NCBI RefSeq assembly: GCF_002557795.1
Contig: NZ_CP023777.1
Location: 3,109,001-3,173,000 of the forward strand
Source of the DNA: Chitinophaga caeni
GTDB taxonomy: Bacteria > Bacteroidota > Bacteroidia > Chitinophagales > Chitinophagaceae
Reading direction: 5' to 3'
Length of the DNA stretch: 64,000 nucleotides
The notes below the pieces were generated by a model. It was not told the DNA's origin, did no database searches, and saw only the letters and a program-made list of their open reading frames with translations. Each line of letters begins with the position of its first letter. Within the stretch, counting starts at the first letter, position 1. Positions 54,945 through 63,436 of the stretch are shown here, piece after piece. A program made the position numbers and the translations under genes.

Positions 54945-57900
54945 ATGCAATTTATGCAAAAAAATGCGTATTGTTTCGGTGCAGGAATCCTATTGCCCAA
55001 ACGCGGCCCTGCCCGGTATTCAACCATTATCAAAATCATGTTGGTCATGAAGCTGGCATTATTCATCACCATATTTACATTGGCACAAACTTTTGCAGCC
55101 CTGAGGGCGCAATCGGTCACTTTCTCAGGGGCTTCGGTTCCATTGAAGCAGGTGTTTAATGCGGTAGAAAAGCAAACGGGCTACGCCGTTTTTTATAGCA
55201 ATAAGGATATTTTGAAATATGCTAAACCTGTCACCATCCAAGCGGAACATTTACCGCTTTTGGAGTTTTTGGATAAAGTATTGTTGTATCAAAATATTGT
55301 ATATAAAGTAACCGGTAAGACCATTATTTTGAGGGTAGGGGAAAGTCATTCCGAAATTTCTAATGACGGTAATCTACCCGTTCCGGAATCACTGCCGCCG
55401 TTAAATGGACGTATCGTCGATACCTCGGGCGCCCCGTTATATGGTATCAACATCCGTGTGAAAGGAAAAAAAATGGGTACTGTTAGCGATGCGAACGGTC
55501 GTTTCTCGATCGAAGTATCACCGGGGGATGTGTTGATCTTTTCTTCCGTAGGTTTCGAAACCCTTGAAGTTGCCGCGGCAGATTTGCAGGATGGAACACC
55601 GCTGGTTCTAAAATGGAGCAATACAGGTCTTAAAGAAGTTACTATTAACAAAGGATATTATAGCACTACCCGGAGACTCAATACGGGTAATGTCAGTAAA
55701 GTTACCAGCAAGGTAATCGAAAACCAACCTGTTAGCAACCCCCTGGCTGCACTTACAGGTCGCGTAGCAGGACTGGACATCGTCCAGCAAAGCGGGCTGC
55801 CCGGTACCGGCTTCACGATACGCTTACGCGGGCTTAACAGCGTGCGTCCTGGAGCGAATGCCCCTTTAATTATCGTGGATGGCTCCGCTTATCCTGCCGG
55901 GTCTTTTAATACGGTTAACGGTTCATCACCTATAGGATACGTGGATATCAGCCCGCTGAATAGCCTTAATCCTAACGATATCGAAAGTATCGAGGTATTA
56001 AAAGATGCCGACGCGACCTCTATTTATGGCAGCCGGGGCGCCAACGGGGTTATCCTCATTACTACAAAGCAAGGCCGGGAAGGTAAAACACTGGTCAATC
56101 TCAACGCTTCTACAGGCTTCGCGGAAATGGCCAGCAAGCAACCGGTACTCAACAGGAGACAATACCTGGATATGCGGTACGAAGCGATTAAAAATGATGG
56201 CCAAACGATCGGGACGGCGCCCGCCAGCTCCGTGTACGACCTGGTAAAGTGGGATACAACCCGCAGCACCGATTGGCAGGATGTAATTCTCGGGGGAACC
56301 GCTCAATATACCCGCGCGCAAGTTTCTCTTTCCGGCGGCAATGCCAATACTTCTTTCGGCTTCAATGCAGGGTATTCCAGGGAAACCACCATCATGCCGG
56401 TAGACCTGGCCAACGAAAAATATAATGGCAGGCTGAGCGTTAACCACAGTTCCAAGAATAAAAAATTTACCGCTCAACTCGGCGTTACTTATGGTATTGA
56501 TAACAACCGTTTGCCCGGTTGGTCGATCGCCAGTTTTGCCTTAACCTTACCACCGATCGCTCCACCTCTTTATGATTCCACGGGAAAACTTTACTGGGGT
56601 CCAACAGATGGCGCTTACCAAAATCCATTGGGCCGCTTACAGGAAATCTATGACGGCAAACTGTCTAGCCTGGTAAGTAATGCTGTACTCAGTTATCAAA
56701 TCATCGACGGTTTGCATATCAGGGCGAACCTAGGTTATAACGTGGTGCAAAACAGGAGTTCTTCAAAACGGGGACAGTACTTTTTTAACCCGGCAGAATG
56801 GGTTAGCCGCGGACAGTATTTGCGGCAAACCATTGATATGAACCTAAGCAACGCCACCTGGAATATCGAGCCGCAAATCGATTACGAAAGAAAGTTAGGG
56901 CCCGGTAAATTGAATGTATTGCTCGGTACCACCTTTCAAAAAACCGTGGGCGAAGGTTCCTACTTAACAGTGCAGGGATATTCTGATGATGGCCTAATGG
57001 GGAACCCTGCTTTCGGTACGATACGTACACCGAATGCCGAAAATACGAAGTATTTATACAACGCGGTATTCGGTAGGATCAACTACAACTTGGACGAAAA
57101 ATACATATTGAATCTCACCGCGCGCCGCGATGGTTCCAGCCGTTTCGCACCCGGCAACCGCTTTGGCAACTTCGCCGCGATAGGCGCTGCATGGATATTC
57201 TCGGATGAAAACTTTATTAAGAATAATGTACCGCTACTCAGTTATGGCAAATTGAGGGGTAGTTACGGTACTACCGGGAACGATGTAATTCCCGATTATG
57301 GTTATATGTCGCTCTACACGGCTTCAACATATAATTTTGATGGTAGCATCGGTGTAACGCCAACGGGTTTGGCCAACAAAGATTATAGCTGGGAAACCAC
57401 CAGGAAGGCAGAACTGGCCTTGGAACTGGGCTTCTTCAATGATCGCATCTACCTTGCCACCAGTTATTACAATAACCGCTCTTCCAATCAATTGGTGAAT
57501 TATCCTTTACCTTCTTTCGTAGGTTTCGCCGGGGTACAGGTAAACATGCCCGCTATTGTAAGGAATACCGGTTTCGAGTTCGAGCTGAATACCACCAATA
57601 TCCGGAGCAAAAATTTCCACTGGAATACATCTTTTAATGTTGCATTACCGAGAAATAAACTGGTACGTTACGACAATATCGAAGGTTCCTCTTATGCAAA
57701 TACTTACATCGTAGGTCAACCATTATCCATACAGAAAGCTTACAATTTTGTTAGGGTAGATGAAAAAACAGGGCTCTACGTTTGGCGCACGGCGGCGGGT
57801 GTTGATACCTCTAATGCAAGGGCGCTTACCTTGTCGGACCTAACGGTACCTATTAATGTGGGCAAACAATTTTTTGGCGGGATCAATAACAGCTTTTCTT

Positions 57901-58346
57901 ATAAAGGGTTCCAACTGGATGTATTCTTTAACTTTTCCAAGCAAGTGGGCCCGTTTGCAAATTTCCCGGCATCTACCATGCGCGGCGGCATTGCTAACAT
58001 GCCCCTGGATCTTTACGAACGCCGTTGGACGCAGCCGGGCGACATGACCGATGTGCCGAAGCTATTTAATAATCCTGCATCCGCCGCCGCCAACACCTAC
58101 GTTGGTTCCGCTTATAATGAGACTTACTACACTGGTATCACTTTTATGAGGTTAAAGAACCTGGCGCTTTCTTATGCTTTACCCCGCAACTTGATGGAAC
58201 GTTGGAAGATGCAATCTGCCAAGGTATATGCACAAGCCCAGAACCTGTTTACAATTACGAACTACAAAGGCTGGGACCCGGAAAACGCATCCGCGAATAT
58301 CCCGCTGTTGAGAGTAGTAACCGTAGGTATTCAACTTACCTTTTAA
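54945..58346 (+). CDS. SusC-family TonB-dependent receptor with STN signalling domain
   Basis: A 1133-residue receptor. The signal peptide appears to start at Met35 (55047: MKLALFITIFTLAQTFAALR), so the residues before it may be a non-native extension. The STN domain is at about 64-130 (VPLKQVFNAVEKQTGYAVFY), a carboxypeptidase-like domain at about 155-235 (LNGRIVDTSGAPLYGINIRV), and the plug at about 255-385 (RLRGLNSVRPGANAPLIIVD), followed by the barrel. The start of the SusD gene follows 11 bp after its stop. Through the STN domain it signals to the FecR at 53677. Substrate unknown. Confidence 0.95.
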   Translation: MQFMQKNAYCFGAGILLPKRGPARYSTIIKIMLVMKLALFITIFTLAQTFAALRAQSVTFSGASVPLKQVFNAVEKQTGYAVFYSNKDILKYAKPVTIQAEHLPLLEFLDKVLLYQNIVYKVTGKTIILRVGESHSEISNDGNLPVPESLPPLNGRIVDTSGAPLYGINIRVKGKKMGTVSDANGRFSIEVSPGDVLIFSSVGFETLEVAAADLQDGTPLVLKWSNTGLKEVTINKGYYSTTRRLNTGNVSKVTSKVIENQPVSNPLAALTGRVAGLDIVQQSGLPGTGFTIRLRGLNSVRPGANAPLIIVDGSAYPAGSFNTVNGSSPIGYVDISPLNSLNPNDIESIEVLKDADATSIYGSRGANGVILITTKQGREGKTLVNLNASTGFAEMASKQPVLNRRQYLDMRYEAIKNDGQTIGTAPASSVYDLVKWDTTRSTDWQDVILGGTAQYTRAQVSLSGGNANTSFGFNAGYSRETTIMPVDLANEKYNGRLSVNHSSKNKKFTAQLGVTYGIDNNRLPGWSIASFALTLPPIAPPLYDSTGKLYWGPTDGAYQNPLGRLQEIYDGKLSSLVSNAVLSYQIIDGLHIRANLGYNVVQNRSSSKRGQYFFNPAEWVSRGQYLRQTIDMNLSNATWNIEPQIDYERKLGPGKLNVLLGTTFQKTVGEGSYLTVQGYSDDGLMGNPAFGTIRTPNAENTKYLYNAVFGRINYNLDEKYILNLTARRDGSSRFAPGNRFGNFAAIGAAWIFSDENFIKNNVPLLSYGKLRGSYGTTGNDVIPDYGYMSLYTASTYNFDGSIGVTPTGLANKDYSWETTRKAELALELGFFNDRIYLATSYYNNRSSNQLVNYPLPSFVGFAGVQVNMPAIVRNTGFEFELNTTNIRSKNFHWNTSFNVALPRNKLVRYDNIEGSSYANTYIVGQPLSIQKAYNFVRVDEKTGLYVWRTAAGVDTSNARALTLSDLTVPINVGKQFFGGINNSFSYKGFQLDVFFNFSKQVGPFANFPASTMRGGIANMPLDLYERRWTQPGDMTDVPKLFNNPASAAANTYVGSAYNETYYTGITFMRLKNLALSYALPRNLMERWKMQSAKVYAQAQNLFTITNYKGWDPENASANIPLLRVVTVGIQLTF

Positions 58347-58357
58347 ATCATTTGTTT

Positions 58358-59830
58358 ATGTCAAGAATCATCATCATATTTTCTATATTCGCCCTCTGCG
58401 CATCCTGCAAAAAATTTGTTGAACTTACCCCGCCGGATACTTCGCTGGAAGCCGATAAGGTTTTTCAATCCGATATCACGGGCATTTCAGCGGTTACTTC
58501 CATCCTGGGGGAACTCGGGGGATATAATTCTTTCTCCCAGGGTTTCGGTGGCATCAGCATCGTAAGTGGCCTGGTGGCCGATGAACTTACCACGGTTTCA
58601 ATACAACCCGCTTACCAAGAAATATATACCAACACCCTCTTGCCTGGTAATACCATCATAGCAGAAATATGGAACCGCGCTTACAAACATATTTATGCAA
58701 CGAATGCTATCATCGAGGGCGCTAGCCGTTCCACGGCTTTGTCTACGAATGCCCGCAACCAAATATTAGGGGAGGCATATTTCTTAAGATCGTTTTTATA
58801 CTTTCAATTGGTCAATCTTTTCGGGGATGTACCATTCCTCACCGGGACAGATTACGAAAAAAACTTGCAAGCTGCCCGCGAACCGGTGAAAAATATTTTA
58901 AATAATATCGCGGAAGATCTCAAGCTGTCTAAATCGATGTTATCGGTCAACTACTTGGATAATACGGGCGCCGCCACCACTAAAAGGATCCGCCCCAACA
59001 AATGGGCGGCCACGGCCTTGCTGGCAAGGGTTTATTTATACCTCGAAGATTGGCCTAACTCGGAATTACAAGCCAATGAAGTAATCTCGCAAGCCGCTAC
59101 CTATATCCTGGATCCGAACCTTAACAATGTTTTTAAACCCGGTACACGGGAAGCCATTTGGCACCTGCCACCCGGTATTACCACCAACGGGCAAACTTTA
59201 TATACGGGAGACGGAAGTAGCTTTTCTGTTAATTACATCAAGAGTTTCGGTGTCGGGCCGCAATCTTTCGGTTACGATCTGAGCAATTATATACCGGATA
59301 GCTTCGTGGCGCTTTTCGAACCCGGCGATGCACGCAAATCCAGTTGGATTGATTCTTTGAACGATGGTACCCGGAAATACTACGTGCCATATAAATATAA
59401 AACAGGTATAGATGCCGTAGGTACCTTGGATTATTTAATGGTACTCCGTTTGTCGGAGCAATACCTGGTCCGCGCCGAGGCAAGGCTCGGGCAAAATAAT
59501 TTTGATGGCGCCCGCCAAGACATTGACACGGTTCGTTCCCGGGCAAGATTGTTGCCGACCACTGTCCCAAGCACAAGGGCAGGCATCATGGCAGCCATCG
59601 AGCATGAGCGGCAGTTGGAATTATTCTTGGAATGGGGGCAGCGTTGGATGGATCTGAAACGCTGGCCGGGCATCAATAACCCCGCTATTTCCCGCGCAGA
59701 AGAAATCATGTCGGTCGTTACACCGGTAAAAGGCGGTGTTTGGGATGAAGATTGGCTCAGGTTTCCGATCCCTGTCAACGAGGTACGGAACGGCCCCAAT
59801 ATGTCACAAAATGATGGTTATCCTCAATAA
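58358..59830 (+). CDS. SusD/RagB-family lipoprotein
   Basis: A 490-residue lipoprotein partner of the STN-type SusC. The start at 58358 is chosen because MSRIIIIFSIFALCASC is a lipoprotein signal; a longer frame from 58202 overlaps susC. SusD features include ILGEAYFLRSFLYFQLVNLF, the mid-protein LRLSEQYLVRAEARLGQNNF, and the EHERQLELFLEWGQRWMDLK segment. It is the last gene of the module, closed by a terminator at 59843-59867. No degradative enzyme gene follows. Confidence 0.93.
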   Translation: MSRIIIIFSIFALCASCKKFVELTPPDTSLEADKVFQSDITGISAVTSILGELGGYNSFSQGFGGISIVSGLVADELTTVSIQPAYQEIYTNTLLPGNTIIAEIWNRAYKHIYATNAIIEGASRSTALSTNARNQILGEAYFLRSFLYFQLVNLFGDVPFLTGTDYEKNLQAAREPVKNILNNIAEDLKLSKSMLSVNYLDNTGAATTKRIRPNKWAATALLARVYLYLEDWPNSELQANEVISQAATYILDPNLNNVFKPGTREAIWHLPPGITTNGQTLYTGDGSSFSVNYIKSFGVGPQSFGYDLSNYIPDSFVALFEPGDARKSSWIDSLNDGTRKYYVPYKYKTGIDAVGTLDYLMVLRLSEQYLVRAEARLGQNNFDGARQDIDTVRSRARLLPTTVPSTRAGIMAAIEHERQLELFLEWGQRWMDLKRWPGINNPAISRAEEIMSVVTPVKGGVWDEDWLRFPIPVNEVRNGPNMSQNDGYPQ

Positions 59831-59842
59831 ATAAATTAGCAG

Positions 59843-59867
59843 GCCGGCAGTTCACATAACTGCCGGC
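59843..59867 (+). terminator. Rho-independent terminator of the second sigma/FecR/SusCD operon
   Basis: GCCGGCAGTT / AACTGCCGGC, a perfect 10-bp stem with a 5-nt loop, followed by TTTTTTT. Confidence 0.9.
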
Positions 59868-59939
59868 TTTTTTATAAATGCTATACAAGTTTGTAAGCTC
59901 CTACCAGCAAGGCTTCCCGGAAATCCAAGACAAAATAAC

Positions 59940-60075
59940 ACAGCGCGCCGGTTCAGAAAGTTTTCCCCCGGGTATTCATGGCGTGCCCCTGCGGGTCGGG
60001 CTGCTACAGGGTACGCTTCGCTCCCGTGCTACGCACCGGCGCCTGCGTCGCCGCCTTCCGCATCCCTCACGCAAA
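59940..60075. repeat. GC-rich intergenic repeat-like block
   Basis: This stretch is far richer in G+C than its AT-rich surroundings and contains overlapping short palindromes (GCGCGCCGG, CCCTGCGGG, GGTACGCTTCGCTCCCG, CACCGGCGCCTG, GTCGCCGCC). Short frames cross it, but none is protein-like. It looks like an intergenic dispersed-repeat (REP/BIME-like) segment; no second copy exists in the window, so the repeat status is inferred from style. The remainder of the gap to 60333 shows nothing recognisable. Confidence 0.45.
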
Positions 60076-60333
60076 AATTCCATTCAATGAAGCTGTTGCT
60101 ACCCGGTCGAGGTGTAAAAATTCACTGGCCCTGGTTAATTTCAGCTTAAAATCTGGAAAACTTGAGCCAGCGCATCCCAAAAATGAATATATTTATTTCA
60201 TGTTTGAACAGGCTTTTGGATAATAGCTATTGGTAGCAACCGAATTTTTGATATCAAGCTGCTTTTTATGTAACCGGTGGTGAGCAAACTAATTAGACTT
60301 TAGTATTTACCTGTAATACAAATATTTCACGTT

Positions 60334-61200
60334 ATGAGAAGAAGACAATTTCTGCAATCACTAGCGGTTGGAGCCGTTAGCTTGTCCGCAACTTCGTCCT
60401 TATTTGCGAGGGCGCCCCATAGTAAATCCTTGGGATTACAACTTTTTTCAGTGAGGGATTACGTGGCCAAAGACCTGGAAGGTACCTTGGAACGACTTGC
60501 CAAGATCGGCTATAAAAAGCTGGAAATCTACGGTTACGATGGGAAATTCTTCGGCAAAACTACAGCCGAGTTTAAACGGATCCTGGATAATACCGGCATG
60601 AAGGTGATCAGCTCGCATCACACCACCGGCATCGCCATGAAAATGAAAGGCACACTGACCGATGGTTGGGATAAGGCGGTGGAAGATATCCATAGCCTGG
60701 GAGCGAAGTATATGGCCTGCGCATTTCTTTTCCCGCAAGAAAGAACGGCGGAGAATTATGCAAAATTGCCTGATCTGCTCAATAAATCTGGCGAAAAATC
60801 CAAGAAGGCCGGTATTCAATTCGCCTATCACAACCACGATTTCGAATTTGAAAAATATAAGGATACCTTGGTATACGATTACCTGGTCAACAGCACGCAA
60901 GCGAACCTGGTAAAGATGGAAATGGACCTTTATTGGATCAGTAAAGCGGGGCATGACCCGGTGGCGTATTTCGATAAATATCCCGGTCGCTTCCCGTTGT
61001 GGCATGTTAAAGACATGGAAGCCGGCACTGGAGATATCACGAATGTAGGCGGGGGTGTCATTAACTTCGATAAGATCTTCGCCGCCAGGAAAAAAGCCGG
61101 GCTCGAACAATGGTTCGTTGAACAGGATGTAAGCAAAGGAGACATGTTTGAAAGTATCAAGAAAAGCTATGATTACTTGATCAAGAAACCTTACGTATAA
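60334..61200 (+). CDS. Tat-exported TIM-barrel sugar phosphate isomerase/epimerase-like protein
   Basis: A 288-residue protein with a twin-arginine signal (MRRRQFLQSLAVGAVSLSAT), hence likely folded in the cytoplasm and exported to the periplasm. The mature part is an AP-endonuclease-2-type TIM barrel: LGLQLFSVRDYVAKDLEGTL, then IGYKKLEIYGYDGKFFGKT, YHNHDFEFEKYKDTLVYDYL and LWHVKDMEAGTGDITNVGGG. The His and Glu/Asp metal-binding positions of the xylose isomerase-like fold are present by eye. It follows the second SusCD module after a terminator and may process an imported sugar (inference). A terminator follows at 61230-61248. Confidence 0.9.
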   Translation: MRRRQFLQSLAVGAVSLSATSSLFARAPHSKSLGLQLFSVRDYVAKDLEGTLERLAKIGYKKLEIYGYDGKFFGKTTAEFKRILDNTGMKVISSHHTTGIAMKMKGTLTDGWDKAVEDIHSLGAKYMACAFLFPQERTAENYAKLPDLLNKSGEKSKKAGIQFAYHNHDFEFEKYKDTLVYDYLVNSTQANLVKMEMDLYWISKAGHDPVAYFDKYPGRFPLWHVKDMEAGTGDITNVGGGVINFDKIFAARKKAGLEQWFVEQDVSKGDMFESIKKSYDYLIKKPYV

Positions 61201-61229
61201 GCGAACAAAAAGATATATGTGATTTGAGA

Positions 61230-61248
61230 AACGGGGATCTTCCCCGTT
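61230..61248 (+). terminator. Rho-independent terminator after the TIM-barrel gene
   Basis: AACGGGGA / TCCCCGTT, an 8-bp stem with a 3-nt TCT loop, followed by seven T. Confidence 0.85.
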
Positions 61249-61320
61249 TTTTTATTAATTACGCTTTTTGCCCTTGAAGGGGTGTTTCCGTAATAGAAAT
61301 AAGATAAAATAACCGCATTT

Positions 61321-61700
61321 ACCCACTTCGGAAGCCCTATGGGGTACTTCCGAAGTGGGTGGGGGTACCTCTGAAGTGGGGGTGGGTACTTCCGAACTCC
61401 GGTTTCGGGATTATTTGAAGGTCTATACCCTCCGGGCAAGTGGGAGGGGGTACTTCCGAAGTGGGTACCTTCCTGCCGATTTTAATAAAATCGGCTTTTT
61501 TAGCTGTTTTTTGCCTGTTTTTGCCCGGATGAAAGCCCTCGGAAACGGGGATATCCACCTAATTTATCCAAATATCCGGTTAAAAGATCCTCGCTTGGAG
61601 TTCCGAAGTGGGTGGGGGTACTTCCGAAGTGGGTGGGGGTACCTCCAAAGTGGGAGGGGGTACTTCCAAGGTGGGTAGGGGTACTTCCGAAGTGGGTATT
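61321..61700. repeat. Clustered G-rich 21-bp repeats with hairpin core
   Basis: The core ACTTCCGAAGT, followed by GGG(T)GGGGG, recurs about nine times; five copies between 61599 and 61700 are in tandem with a 21-bp period and small variants (ACCTCCAAAGTGGGA, ACTTCCAAGGTGGGT). Other copies lie at about 61345-61400 and 61451-61470. The left-most unit is inverted and pairs with its neighbour: ACCCACTTCGGAAG (61321-61334) and CTTCCGAAGTGGGT (61347-61360), perfect 14-bp arms. A separate hairpin GCCGATTTT / AAAATCGGC with a T run lies at about 61476-61496. The G runs could form quadruplexes. No protein-like frame is supported. The rest of the gap to 61840 is AT-rich. Confidence 0.75.
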
Positions 61701-61840
61701 TCCCGGGAATAGGTTGATTTTTCAAAGGGCTATAATAATCATTAGGAATTATAATTGACCAAATAAGGTTATAACTTAAGGTTATGACCAATAATATAAA
61801 TGAATGAGATAATACAAGCCATGGTAGCTATTTTTGGAGC

Positions 61841-62878
61841 ATGAAAACGCAAGATTCAAGTGCGGCTATTCCACAACAAACAGTTAAGCGCATCAGTAAG
61901 CTGATCAATTTAATGGTGGTGCTGGTTATTTTAACCCTGGCCATGCTGGCCAATTTTTACTGGTTTTATCAACCGCGGCAAGCATCCAACCCCCAACCGT
62001 CGGAGGAGTTAAAAAGCAATGCTCCTCAATTACCATCCGTATCGGCCTTTCCTATCATGCCATTTCCTGCTAATGATGAAGGGAAACTAGCCGAATACGG
62101 GAAAAAACTAATTACCGAAACTTACAAGTTCATCGGCCCGGAAAGCGCTTTGAAGATAACGGGGAATCATCTGGCCTGCTCCAATTGCCACCTAGATGCC
62201 GGGACGAAAGCCTTCGCCGCCCCTTATATCGGGTTAATGGGTGTCTTCCCAATTTATATAGGCCGGGAGAATAAAGTTGAGTCGCTGGAGGAGCGCGTGA
62301 ACGGTTGCTTTGAAAGGAGTATGAACGGTCATGCCCTGGCTGATACAAGCAAGGAAATGCGGGCGATCGTAACTTATATTAAACACCTGAGCTATAATAC
62401 AGGTGTTGGCAAAAGACTCGAAGGACAAGGCTTTACCAAAATTGAGGTACCCAACCGTGCTGCTAACTTGGTAGCGGGAGCGAAAATATACAAGGCGAAA
62501 TGTGTTTCCTGCCACGGCGATCATGGGCAAGGATTGCCCGGTTCCGGTGGCAACAAAGAAGGAGGGTATATTTACCCGCCCTTGTGGGGTAATGATTCTT
62601 ATAACGATGGCGCCGGCATGGCGCGTTTACTTACCGCGGCAGCATTTATTAAAGGAAATATGCCGTTCGGAGCCAGTGCGGCAACTTCCATCCTCAGCGA
62701 TGAAGAAGCGTATGATGTCGCGGCTTTCGTGAATAGCCATGACAGGCCGGTAAAAAGGAACAAGGAACTAGATTACCCCGATTTAGCGAAGAAACCAAAA
62801 GATTGTCCTTACCCTCCTTACGCGGATAACATCCCGCGGGAACAGCATCGCTATGGGCCATATTTTACCGCCCGTTAA
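61841..62878 (+). CDS. Dihaem c-type cytochrome, TsdA-like (thiosulfate dehydrogenase family)
   Basis: A 345-residue membrane-anchored periplasmic cytochrome: a hydrophobic helix at about residues 22-42, then two haem c sites, C113-SN-C116-H117 and C221-VS-C224-H225. The segment between, LEERVNGCFERSMNG with Cys156, matches the region that supplies the unusual Cys axial haem ligand in TsdA thiosulfate dehydrogenases, and the surrounding AAPYIGLMGVFPIYIGREN is also TsdA-like. TsdA couples two thiosulfate to tetrathionate, or the reverse. A general dihaem electron carrier is the alternative. A DsrE-like gene follows 79 bp downstream, which supports a sulfur role. Confidence 0.78.
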   Translation: MKTQDSSAAIPQQTVKRISKLINLMVVLVILTLAMLANFYWFYQPRQASNPQPSEELKSNAPQLPSVSAFPIMPFPANDEGKLAEYGKKLITETYKFIGPESALKITGNHLACSNCHLDAGTKAFAAPYIGLMGVFPIYIGRENKVESLEERVNGCFERSMNGHALADTSKEMRAIVTYIKHLSYNTGVGKRLEGQGFTKIEVPNRAANLVAGAKIYKAKCVSCHGDHGQGLPGSGGNKEGGYIYPPLWGNDSYNDGAGMARLLTAAAFIKGNMPFGASAATSILSDEEAYDVAAFVNSHDRPVKRNKELDYPDLAKKPKDCPYPPYADNIPREQHRYGPYFTAR

Positions 62879-62957
62879 ACTTAGCTTGGGTAAAGGAAAG
62901 CATCCCGGTAAATTTACAATGTAAAGAAATATGTCATTCAATATTCAATCAATAATT

Positions 62958-63416
62958 ATGAGAAAGTATCTATTCCTGTTGTTAGCGTTAGTGGTTGTAT
63001 CCCGGGCGGGATTCGCACAAGGTCAAATTGAACAGCATCGACAGTTCACCGGTGCGAAAGCGGGGAAGTCCTTCTACAAGGCTATTTACCAATTAGACAC
63101 CAATGTACCTGGAAGAATAAACAAGGCCATCAGGAACATTAATAACCTATTGAATGACCCACGTTTGAAAGGTAAAATTGAGGTTGAACTGGTGGCTTTT
63201 TCCAAGGGAACGGATGCTTATCTGAAGAACTCCGGTTTTGAGAAGGCATTCAGAGAGTTGGCAGAGAAAGGAGTCATAATCGCGCAATGCGAAAACACGA
63301 TGAGGGAAAGGAAACTGTCTAAAGACCAACTGTATGATTTCGTTGCTTACGTTCCTTCGGGGAATGGTGAACTGGTCATAAGGGGTAGTGATGGTTGGGT
63401 AATCGTGAAACCATAA
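62958..63416 (+). CDS. DsrE/DsrF-like exported protein
   Basis: A ~152-residue protein from Met10 of the longest frame, which gives the signal peptide MRKYLFLLLALVVVSRAGFA. The mature domain has a DsrE-like fold pattern: AIYQLDTNVPGRINKAIRNI, KIEVELVAFSKGTDAYLK, and FRELAEKGVIIAQCENTMRE with a single Cys in the position where DsrE-family proteins carry a sulfur-binding Cys. It may bind or carry sulfur in the periplasm, but exported DsrE-like proteins are uncharacterised. It lies between the TsdA-like cytochrome and the solute-binding protein, all on the same strand. Confidence 0.82.
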   Translation: MRKYLFLLLALVVVSRAGFAQGQIEQHRQFTGAKAGKSFYKAIYQLDTNVPGRINKAIRNINNLLNDPRLKGKIEVELVAFSKGTDAYLKNSGFEKAFRELAEKGVIIAQCENTMRERKLSKDQLYDFVAYVPSGNGELVIRGSDGWVIVKP

Positions 63417-63436
63417 GCAGTTAAATAATATCGGAG

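Noticed and set aside
59878..60223. Two overlapping short open frames in the gap before the TIM-barrel gene
   Set aside because: They run through the GC-rich repeat-like block, have no protein-like composition or signal, and overlap each other in different frames.
60448..61110. A 220-residue minus-strand frame opposite the TIM-barrel gene
   Set aside because: It has no recognisable domain and mirrors a strongly coding plus-strand gene with a Tat signal.
61355..61678. A 107-residue open frame rich in Gly, Arg and Ser across the 21-bp repeat cluster
   Set aside because: It is a by-product of a 21-bp repeat (a multiple of three) lacking stops; both strands show similar artefact frames.
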